Shown: positions 27,172 to 33,957 of the stretch, piece by piece
Position numbering within the stretch: position 1 is the first letter of the stretch
Layout: each line of letters starts with the position of its first letter
Assembly: GCA_029250885.1 (NCBI GenBank)
Contig: JAQXEK010000038.1
Location: 1-64,000 of the forward strand
Direction: 5' to 3'
Length of the DNA stretch: 64,000 nt
DNA from: Planctomycetota bacterium
GTDB lineage: Bacteria; Planctomycetota; UBA1135; GCA-002686595
Translations under genes and position numbers: made by a program
Notes under the pieces: model-generated
Databases searched by the model: none
What the model saw: only the letters and a program-made list of their open reading frames with translations
What the model was told of the DNA's origin: nothing

Positions 27172-28607
27172 AGATCGGAATCGTCTCCCACGGCTATCCG
27201 CCAGAACTTGTAGGTGGAACCGAGAACAGCGTGCAAGCCCTGGCTCGCGGGCTCGCCCGTTTGGGCCACGACGTCTTCGTGGTGGCCGGCTCTATGGAGT
27301 TCGACGAGACCTTTCATCGCAGCCTTGCGCGTGACGAAGATCCCGATTCGGGCACGAGCTTTCCGGTGCACCGCATCCATCGCGGCGACCTGTTCTTCGA
27401 CCACTGGCAGAAGAGCGCTTGTCCTCAGGTCGGCCAGCACTTCGAGGACATCCTGCGCGAAGAGCAGCCGGACGTGATCAACGTGCAGCACTGGATCCGC
27501 TTGACCCGGGACCTTGTGGCCCGGGCCGCGCGCCAGGGTGTGCCGTCGGTGACCACGCTTAACGATCTCTGGACGACCTGCCTGGTCGCCTTCCGCATTC
27601 GACCAGACACTCAGCAGTTCTGCGACTCGGCGCTGAAGCCATTCCCCTGTGCGGGCTGCGCCGCCGCTCTTCCCCCTGATGCGATCTGGATGGGCCAGAC
27701 GCGTCTTATCCAGGTGGTGGAGGATTTCGCCAAGGACACCAGGCGCGAGTTCCAGCTCGCCCCCGTGGTCACCGCGCCCTGTGCAGGACACGTCCACGCG
27801 GCGTCCACCTTTCTCGGCCTAGACGCCTCGGCCATCGAGGCTTGTGTCGTGACGCCGGCGCGCAAGCTGCACAGCCTCTCCGTCCAGGATGTGGAGCTGC
27901 CAAAGGACTCGTTTAGCCCGCAGACACCATTGGTGCTGTCGCACTTCGGCATCTGGAGTCCCCTCAAGGGCACGGACCTCCTGCTCGAGGCGATCGCTCT
28001 CACCCGAGACCCGAAGCGCTTTCGCTTAGAGCTTGCGGGTGGCCCCTCAAAGCCCGAGTTTGAAACGACCTTGCGTGACATTGTCCGGGCCAAGCTGCCC
28101 AAGGGTGCGGTCACCTTCCACGGCCGCTACGAGGCCGAGCGCCTAGCCGGCCACTCTGTTGCGGGGGCGCACCTGTTCGTCACGGCGACCCGCGCCCACG
28201 AGTCCTTCGGCCTTGTGCTTGACGAGGCGATTGAGCTCGGTCTCGGCTGCCTAGTTCCGGACCACGGTGCATGTGGCGAGCGCGCGGGCCAGGTTGACTG
28301 GGCGACTACCTTCGCGACCGGTGATGCGTCTAGCTTAGCTACCCTCTTGGATCAGGTCGCGGACAACCCGCTGCAGGTGGCAGATCTGCGCGCGGCCGCG
28401 GCTCGGGCTGTGACGGATCAAGACTTTACCGCTCGTGCCCAAGGCCATTCGGTCATGGCTGAAGCTATGCTGGCTCACCTCGAGCGGGCCGTTGAACTGG
28501 GAATCCCCCAATCTCATCTCAAGGCCTTGATGGCGGAAGATTGGGAGGAGCGGGAAGTGCGCCTGGAGACTTTGAACCGGTATTGGGATACCGAGGCGTC
28601 GCTCTAA
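27168..28607 (+). CDS. family 4 glycosyltransferase
   Basis: This 479-residue protein starts at a GTG overlapping the previous stop by four bases. It begins KIGIVSHGYPPELVGGTENSV and has FCDSALKPFPCAGCAA in the middle, a Cys pair like its neighbours. The donor domain carries VLSHFGIWSPLKGTDLLLEAI and TATRAHESFGLVLDEAIELG. About 50 C-terminal residues beyond the fold are charged. The sugar specificity is unknown. Translational coupling to the previous GT4 suggests that the two act in consecutive steps. Confidence 0.87.
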   Translation: MKIGIVSHGYPPELVGGTENSVQALARGLARLGHDVFVVAGSMEFDETFHRSLARDEDPDSGTSFPVHRIHRGDLFFDHWQKSACPQVGQHFEDILREEQPDVINVQHWIRLTRDLVARAARQGVPSVTTLNDLWTTCLVAFRIRPDTQQFCDSALKPFPCAGCAAALPPDAIWMGQTRLIQVVEDFAKDTRREFQLAPVVTAPCAGHVHAASTFLGLDASAIEACVVTPARKLHSLSVQDVELPKDSFSPQTPLVLSHFGIWSPLKGTDLLLEAIALTRDPKRFRLELAGGPSKPEFETTLRDIVRAKLPKGAVTFHGRYEAERLAGHSVAGAHLFVTATRAHESFGLVLDEAIELGLGCLVPDHGACGERAGQVDWATTFATGDASSLATLLDQVADNPLQVADLRAAAARAVTDQDFTARAQGHSVMAEAMLAHLERAVELGIPQSHLKALMAEDWEEREVRLETLNRYWDTEASL

Positions 28608-28686
28608 CGCGGGCGCCAAGCCCGCTAAGCAACGTGCCGGTCCCAAGGCACAAAAGTAAATCACCCCAAGAGATCTACAGAACAGA

Positions 28687-29940
28687 ATGAAGGTCCTGAT
28701 TGTCATCCACGACTACCTGCCGATTCACCTTGGTGGCTCTGAACTACACGCACACCAGGTAGCAAAGCAGCTTATTCAGATTGGCCATGAGGTCACAGTC
28801 CTACACACGGAGCGCGTCATTACGCGTTCGCCAGGGGACTGGGTAGAGGGCGAGTTTGAAGGCGTCCCCACGATCGAAGTCTCCCATCCGCGCGAGTACC
28901 CCAAACTGCGCGAGACTTGGCAGGAGACCTTCTATTCCGAGGCCTTTCGCTCGCACCTCGAGCGCATAAAGCCCGACGTCGTTCACTTCCATCATCTGAT
29001 GCACTGGGGCGCGAACTGCTTGAAGATCTGCGCCGAGCTTGGGGTGCGCACGGTGCTCACCTTGCACGACTTCAACTTAATCTGTGCGAACTCGGTGCTG
29101 CTCAAGGACGACCGTGATCTCTGCGATGGTGGGGGAGTCGTCGGCAATTGCTCAAACTGCATCAACACGGACATGCTGCAGTTGGATGAGTGGAACGCCG
29201 AGACCATGGAGGATGCCATCGCCATGGCCGGGCCCGAGCGACGCTCCTTCCACCAGCGTGCACTAAAGTTCGCGGACGTAGTGGTGTCTCCGTCCCAGAC
29301 CTTGATCGATCGCTTCCACGCGGCGGGCATGCTGACGGACCAGCGCACGGAGCTGGTGATCTACGGGTATCCAGGCGAGCGTCAAGCTTCGAGAGTCCGC
29401 GACATGAGCGAGCCCCTGCGGGTGGGGTACGTCGGTGGCATCTATCCGAGCAAGGGCGTGCATGTGCTCATCGATGCCCTCGCTATCCTGGCGAAGGACC
29501 CCGAGGTTCCCGTCAGCCTAGAGGTCCACGGGCACCTCGACTGGTTTCCTGACTACGTCGCTCCCCTGCGTGCGGCTGCCCAAGGTGCCCAGGTCGAATT
29601 TAAGGGCCCCTTCCCTCCAGGACGCGCGGCGGATGTCCTTGCGGGCTTCGACGTGCTGGTGGTGCCGAGCATCTGGTACGAGAACCGCCCGATCACGATC
29701 TCCGAAGCCTTCCTGGCCGCCGTGGTACCCGTGGTTACCGACCTAGGTGGCATGGCCGAGAGCGTGCGGGACGGCGTGGACTCCCTGGTCTTCCCGAGGG
29801 GCGACTCCAAGGCCCTTGCGACCGTTCTTAAGCGCATGGCCACGGAACCGGGCTTGTACGACAGCCTGTCGGCCGGACGCCCGGATCTGCCGGACATTCC
29901 CGAGGTCGTTGAGACCCTGCTTGGGTTCTACACCGCCTAA
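28687..29940 (+). CDS. family 4 glycosyltransferase
   Basis: This 417-residue GT-B enzyme begins KVLIVIHDYLPIHLGGSELHA. The mid-section LCDGGGVVGNCSNCINTDML is the Cys cluster of this group. The donor half has LRVGYVGGIYPSKGVHVLIDAL and VVPSIWYENRPITISEAFLA. It lies 79 bases after the preceding GT4 and is the last gene of the glycan locus; a lipoprotein gene follows. Confidence 0.88.
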   Translation: MKVLIVIHDYLPIHLGGSELHAHQVAKQLIQIGHEVTVLHTERVITRSPGDWVEGEFEGVPTIEVSHPREYPKLRETWQETFYSEAFRSHLERIKPDVVHFHHLMHWGANCLKICAELGVRTVLTLHDFNLICANSVLLKDDRDLCDGGGVVGNCSNCINTDMLQLDEWNAETMEDAIAMAGPERRSFHQRALKFADVVVSPSQTLIDRFHAAGMLTDQRTELVIYGYPGERQASRVRDMSEPLRVGYVGGIYPSKGVHVLIDALAILAKDPEVPVSLEVHGHLDWFPDYVAPLRAAAQGAQVEFKGPFPPGRAADVLAGFDVLVVPSIWYENRPITISEAFLAAVVPVVTDLGGMAESVRDGVDSLVFPRGDSKALATVLKRMATEPGLYDSLSAGRPDLPDIPEVVETLLGFYTA

Positions 29941-29980
29941 AGGCGAGCTTCCACCGGTAACCGAGGGTAGAATCAGAGCC

Positions 29981-31024
29981 ATGAAACCGAGATCGAAACG
30001 GGCCTTTTGCACGGCGCTTTTGGCCCTGGCTATGGGAGCTTGCCAATCCCCTAAGCCCGCTGCCCCGACCGACGTAGAGACCGGCTTGGACGTCGATGAC
30101 TTCCAGCTCGGTGTGGGAGAGGGTCACAGTGATCAAAACACCGGCGGCATGGTCGCTGTGGACAAGATCGAAGGGAAGTACAGCGACCTCCTGATGGCCT
30201 GGAAGCAGGGCGGCTTCGTTTGGGAGATCAAGCGCTCAGAGGCCCTGGGGGATCCCGAGTTGACGACCTTTCTCGTGGACAACTTACTGGTCCTGCTATT
30301 CGAGGAGTACCGCGGAATCCAAGCAGCCATAGCCGCCCGTGGCGGGGCCGTTAGCTTGGCGAAGAACCCGACCTTCGAGCGAACGCGAGAGGAATTGATC
30401 CTCTGTGGGGCACCTGCGGCCGAAGCTCTGGCCGAGACCCTAGCCCTTGCGGACGACCTTTTGGCGACCCTGTCCAAGGAGGTGTTGATGCAGATGGGCC
30501 CGGCGGCCGCGCCCCCGGTCAGCGTTCTGCTAGATCGCGAGAAGGCGGCGGTTCGCTTCCGCGCAGCTGAGAGTCTTGGACGCTTGCCCAGTGCTGGCAT
30601 GACCGAGGGCACTGTGCTGGAGCGCCTGGGCAAGGCGGCACGAGAGGACGTCTCGGATCTGGTGCGCGTTAAGGCGACTGCGTCTATTGGTGAGCGTGGG
30701 CTCTGGTCCCAGATCGGGCGCCCCACGGACGAGATCAACCTGGAACCCTATCGGCTAGAGCTAGAGGCCTGCCTTGAGAACTCCTCCGAGGGTGTGCGCA
30801 TTGCGGCCGCCAAGGCCATGCGCTCCCTAGGGGACCGGCGCGGCGTTGAAGCGTTGATCGACGCGGCAACCTCGGCCGGTAAGGCCGACCGTACCCGAGA
30901 GCTCAAAGCCCACGCCGATGCGCTGGCTTCCCTTGCGGGAGTGGACCACGGCTGGGACATGAATGAGTGGCGCCTTTGGTGGCGCGACAACAGAGAAGGT
31001 ATCGACGCGACCCGCGGCTTCTAG
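29981..31024 (+). CDS. HEAT-repeat lipoprotein
   Basis: From ATG 29981 the protein has 347 residues with a lipoprotein signal (FCTALLALAMGAC). An N-terminal half of unclear fold is followed by HEAT-like helical repeats: AAPPVSVLLDREKAAVRFRAAESLGRLPSAG and LEACLENSSEGVRIAAAKAMRSLGDRRGVEAL. HEAT proteins of this kind are common in planctomycetes and probably serve as envelope binding scaffolds. The C-terminus ends WRLWWRDN-like. No catalytic residue is visible. It sits between the glycan locus and the zinc-ribbon gene, 41 bases after the former. Confidence 0.75.
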   Translation: MKPRSKRAFCTALLALAMGACQSPKPAAPTDVETGLDVDDFQLGVGEGHSDQNTGGMVAVDKIEGKYSDLLMAWKQGGFVWEIKRSEALGDPELTTFLVDNLLVLLFEEYRGIQAAIAARGGAVSLAKNPTFERTREELILCGAPAAEALAETLALADDLLATLSKEVLMQMGPAAAPPVSVLLDREKAAVRFRAAESLGRLPSAGMTEGTVLERLGKAAREDVSDLVRVKATASIGERGLWSQIGRPTDEINLEPYRLELEACLENSSEGVRIAAAKAMRSLGDRRGVEALIDAATSAGKADRTRELKAHADALASLAGVDHGWDMNEWRLWWRDNREGIDATRGF

Positions 31025-31078
31025 GCGCGGCTTCCCACGGAAACTAGGCATTCGATAAAGGCAAGCGGGTAACGGAAC

Positions 31079-31768
31079 ATGGCAAAGTGGTCGATTGAGA
31101 AGCGCGTTGCGCTCTGTGGAAATTGCGAGGCTGAGTTCGCCGATGGCGACGCGATCTATTCGCTTCTAATGGCAACGGAAGATGGCCTTCACCGGGACGA
31201 CGTCTGTGTGCAATGCCGTTCGGATGAAGCCTGTACCCAGGCGCTGTTTTGGTGGCGTGCGAAGTTCCACGAGAAGAAGGCCCGCGGTCTACAGTTAGAC
31301 CTCGAGGCAATCGAGGCCCTATTTATCGCCTTGGGCAAGGCGGACAAGCTACGGCTCAAGGAGCTGCGCTATCTGATGTGCCTAATCCTGCTGCGCAAGC
31401 GGCGCGTGAAGGTGACCAAGGTGGCCCGCAGTCACGAGGGCGTAGAGGGCGAGTTCTTCCTGGTCAAGCGCCCACGCAAGGACGAGCAGATTGCCGTGGA
31501 GGTCTTTGACTTCGATGGCGACAAGATCGAATCCCTACGGGATGACCTAAAGAGCATCTTTGAGGGTGCGGATCCGAATGAGCTAGAGGCCACGCCTGCC
31601 CAACCCCTGGATGGGGTACAGGCCGATCCGGACGCCGGTGCTGCTTCGGATGAGGCCTTCGCCGAGGCCGATGACCCGTCCGGTAGCAGTGAAGTGGCGC
31701 AAGCGGAACAGTCAAGTGGCACTGGCGATCCACTGGGCGGAGGGCCCGACGCGGTGGCCAAGGCCTAG
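31079..31768 (+). CDS. zinc-ribbon protein of unknown function
   Basis: This 229-residue protein has an N-terminal CxxC (CGNC) and a second CxxC (CVQC) about 30 residues on, with another Cys in SDEACTQ, suggesting a zinc ribbon. A helical Leu-rich part (LRLKELRYLMCLILLRKRRVKV) and a beta strand segment follow, then an acidic, Pro/Ala/Ser-rich tail of about 60 residues. I know no named family for it. It ends 31 bases before a terminator, so it closes the transcript upstream of the dcw promoter region. Confidence 0.6.
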   Translation: MAKWSIEKRVALCGNCEAEFADGDAIYSLLMATEDGLHRDDVCVQCRSDEACTQALFWWRAKFHEKKARGLQLDLEAIEALFIALGKADKLRLKELRYLMCLILLRKRRVKVTKVARSHEGVEGEFFLVKRPRKDEQIAVEVFDFDGDKIESLRDDLKSIFEGADPNELEATPAQPLDGVQADPDAGAASDEAFAEADDPSGSSEVAQAEQSSGTGDPLGGGPDAVAKA

Positions 31769-31798
31769 TCGGGAGCTCGACCGAGGCTGAATTTGCGC

Positions 31799-31845
31799 GA
31801 ATCGGGGCGCCCAGAGGTTTTTCTGGGGACCCGATTCTCTTTTTT
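31799..31845 (+). terminator. Rho-independent terminator before the dcw operon
   Basis: The outer stem GAATCGGG (31799-31806) pairs with CCCGATTC (31830-31837), and an inner stem CCCAGA (31810-31815) pairs with TCTGGG (31822-31827). A T-rich tail (TCTTTTTT) follows. It closes the zinc-ribbon gene and separates it from the mraZ promoter region. Confidence 0.85.
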
Positions 31846-32093
31846 GAGGCGATCTTGCCCAGGTGCCTCGTCTTGTGCCGATTTCGCCCTAACGGGATAC
31901 GAACCCCACAAGATGTAGTGGTCTGCACTTGAATCCAAATGCCTATTTAGTGCTCTGGAGTCTGGCCGGTCCTGTGGGGAAAGGCCGGGTCATCGCTCTA
32001 ACTCTAGAAAAAACGAACCGGCCATGGGACGGCTGGCCTTTCGTGTACGAAAAGCTTTAGGAATGTCACTAAGTGGCGCTTAGTATCACCTTT
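31846..32093. other. gene-free stretch upstream of mraZ
   Basis: About 250 bases with no credible reading frame. There is a GGCC-rich inverted region around 32020-32040 and a GTGGC at 32073 that may be a further outlying MraZ half-site. The mraZ promoter is expected here or just downstream, but I could not assign -35 and -10 elements with confidence. Confidence 0.4.
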
Positions 32094-32128
32094 GTGGGAC
32101 CAAGTGGCACAGAGTGGCAGTCAGGGGC
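32094..32128 (+). promoter_or_regulatory. MraZ box: four direct repeats at 10-base spacing
   Basis: Four 5-base repeats start at 32094 (GTGGG), 32104 (GTGGC), 32114 (GTGGC) and 32124 (GGGGC), each exactly one helical turn apart. MraZ is known to repress its own operon by binding GTGG-type direct repeats with 5-base spacers, so this is the expected operator. It lies 37 to 71 bases before the mraZ ATG. The repeat pattern is read directly; function is from the family. Confidence 0.85.
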
Positions 32129-32164
32129 AGGAAGCCCCGAACAACCTCGGAGGATGAGTTAATC

Positions 32165-32617
32165 ATGTTCTGCGGTGAGTCTACCCATTCCATGGATAAG
32201 AAGGGGCGCGTGTTCCTTCCCAAGCGCTTCCAAGACAGCTTGACCCGGGATTCCCAGGACAATCTGAGCGGAGTCCTGACCTTTGGTTTCGAAGGCTGCC
32301 TCTTCATCTTCTCGAAGGATGAGTTTGCCGCCCTTCGCGAGCGCCACGCGGCTGACGTCTTTGGGTCCCCCCAGACGCGAAAGCGCAACCGCCGCTTCTT
32401 CAGTAAGGTGCGCGAGTTCACCTTGGATGGCTCGGGCCGCATGCTCGTGCCTGATTTTTTCCGCACCCACGCCGACATTGACGGCGAGGTTGTGATGGTT
32501 GGCGTGTCTGATCACGCTGAAATGTGGAGCTCTGCGCGCTGGGCCGAGCAAGAGTCTTACGACGACGACTTCGACACCCTCGGCGATGGCGAGGGCTTCG
32601 GCCAGGAGGCTCAGTAA
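32165..32617 (+). CDS. mraZ: transcriptional regulator MraZ
   Basis: This 150-residue protein is the dcw-operon repressor, with two AbrB-like SpoVT/MraZ repeats: FCGESTHSMDKKGRVFLPKRF at the start, and FTLDGSGRMLVPDFFR in the second half. The ATG at 32165 was chosen because FxGE is the normal N-terminal pattern and GGAGG lies 11 bases upstream; a GTG 51 bases earlier would overlap the operator. It binds as a ring-shaped oligomer to the GTGG repeats just upstream. Confidence 0.93.
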   Translation: MFCGESTHSMDKKGRVFLPKRFQDSLTRDSQDNLSGVLTFGFEGCLFIFSKDEFAALRERHAADVFGSPQTRKRNRRFFSKVREFTLDGSGRMLVPDFFRTHADIDGEVVMVGVSDHAEMWSSARWAEQESYDDDFDTLGDGEGFGQEAQ

Positions 32618-32652
32618 TGGGTCGGTCGAGGGAAGGCAGGCAACTCTTTTCG

Positions 32653-32669
32653 CGTGTCGCCAAGACACG
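32653..32669 (+). other. small hairpin between mraZ and rsmH
   Basis: CGTGTC (32653-32658) pairs perfectly with GACACG (32664-32669) around a 5-base loop, 18 bases before the rsmH start. There is no T-run, so it is not a standard terminator. It could affect translation of rsmH or message stability, which is inference. Confidence 0.4.
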
Positions 32670-32686
32670 TGGGGAAGAGGGAGAGG

Positions 32687-33634
32687 ATGGTGAGAGTGAT
32701 GAACCCAGGTTCAGTACACCGCCCGGTGCTTGTCGATGGAGTCCTTTCTTGCCTGGAAGTTGCCTTCCAGGGCTGTCCTGAGGGCTGGATGGTGGACGGA
32801 ACGCTCGGAGCAGGTGGCCACACGGCCAGCATCCTAGAGCGCTTCGCTGCCTCGCGTGTCCTAGGCACGGACCAAGATCCCGACATGCAGGGGATCGCAA
32901 AGGAGCGCTTGGCGCCCTTCGGCGATCGCGTTGCCTTCGGTCACTCTCGATTCAGCGAGCTCGGTGAGATGCTGCGCGACGACGCCAGCTTCCCGGCACC
33001 CTTCGACGGGCTACCCGTGGCTATGCTCTTCGACGTAGGCGTAGCGTCGCCGCACCTTGACTTGCCCGAGCGCGGCTTTAGCTTTCAGGCCGATGGCCCC
33101 CTCGACATGCGCATGGACTTGCGCCGCGAGGTGACCGCCGCCGGCATCATTAATCAGTGGCCCGAGGGAGAGCTCGCGGATCTGTTCTATCAGGAAGGAG
33201 GCGAGCGGCGCTCTCGTGCGATTGCAAAGCGCATCTGCGAGGCTCGCCGCCGCGCGCCGATCGTTCGAACGGCGACTCTGGCCGACTTGGTGGCCAGCGC
33301 TATAGGCGGTGGGGGGAAGATTCACCCTGCGACCCGTGTCTTCCAAGCCCTGCGCCGCGCCGTTAATGATGAGGGGCCCGAGCTCGAGGCGGCCCTAGAC
33401 GCTGGACTCGACTTCCTCGGCGAAGGTGGTGTACTCGCCGTGATCAGCTTCCACTCAGGAGAGGATCGCGTCGTAAAGCAGTGGATGACCAAGCAGGTCA
33501 AAGCGGGTGAGTTCGAGGCAATCACCAAGAAGCCAATTCAGGCGACCTACGAGGAGACGAAGGGCAACCCCCGTGCTCGCTCGGCAAAGCTGCGCGCCGC
33601 CGTGCGCATTCGAAGCAACGGGGGTGGTGTGTGA
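32687..33634 (+). CDS. rsmH: 16S rRNA m4C1402 methyltransferase RsmH
   Basis: RsmH methylates N4 of C1402 in 16S rRNA using S-adenosylmethionine. The 315-residue protein shows HRPVLVDGVLSCL, the SAM site DGTLGAGGHT, LFDVGVASPHLDLPERGFSF (usual DLGVSSPQLD), LDMRMD and ISFHSGEDRVVKQ (usual ISFHSLEDR, here Gly replaces Leu). The ATG at 32687 follows a GA-rich ribosome site; an ATG at 32699 is also possible. It overlaps the next gene by four bases. Confidence 0.93.
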   Translation: MVRVMNPGSVHRPVLVDGVLSCLEVAFQGCPEGWMVDGTLGAGGHTASILERFAASRVLGTDQDPDMQGIAKERLAPFGDRVAFGHSRFSELGEMLRDDASFPAPFDGLPVAMLFDVGVASPHLDLPERGFSFQADGPLDMRMDLRREVTAAGIINQWPEGELADLFYQEGGERRSRAIAKRICEARRRAPIVRTATLADLVASAIGGGGKIHPATRVFQALRRAVNDEGPELEAALDAGLDFLGEGGVLAVISFHSGEDRVVKQWMTKQVKAGEFEAITKKPIQATYEETKGNPRARSAKLRAAVRIRSNGGGV

Positions 33635-33957
33635 TCCGCGGGTTACTTGCACTCTTCTGCGCTGTGCTCGCCATGGGCACATCCATTGCGGCTTCGGGCA
33701 TCTCGGCCCGCAACCACGCGACCGCCTTGCGCCTGCACAAGCTGCAGCGCGAGTGCGAGCTGCGTGCGGCGGCCATCGAGGCCAAGACGATCCACGTTCG
33801 GGGATTCTCCCTGGACCATGTTGGTGAGGTAGCCAACGAGCAGAACAGCGTTCAGGACAGCGGTGTGGTCTCAGGTTCGGAGAACCTGGGGGGGAGCCAC
33901 GCCGCTCGTTCTGACGTTTCCACGATGTCCCTTTCCGGAATGGAGTACACGCCGTGA
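33631..33957 (+). CDS. ftsL: FtsL-like division protein
   Basis: The 108-residue protein starts at a GTG overlapping the rsmH stop (GTGA). It has one N-terminal membrane helix (LLALFCAVLAMGTSIAASGI) followed by RNHATALRLHKLQRECELRAAAIEAKT, a helix with heptad-like Leu spacing, then a polar tail. Size, topology and place between rsmH and ftsI match FtsL, a short bitopic protein of the division complex with FtsB and FtsQ. Sequence alone is too variable to prove it. ftsI begins by another GTGA overlap. Confidence 0.65.
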   Translation: MIRGLLALFCAVLAMGTSIAASGISARNHATALRLHKLQRECELRAAAIEAKTIHVRGFSLDHVGEVANEQNSVQDSGVVSGSENLGGSHAARSDVSTMSLSGMEYTP

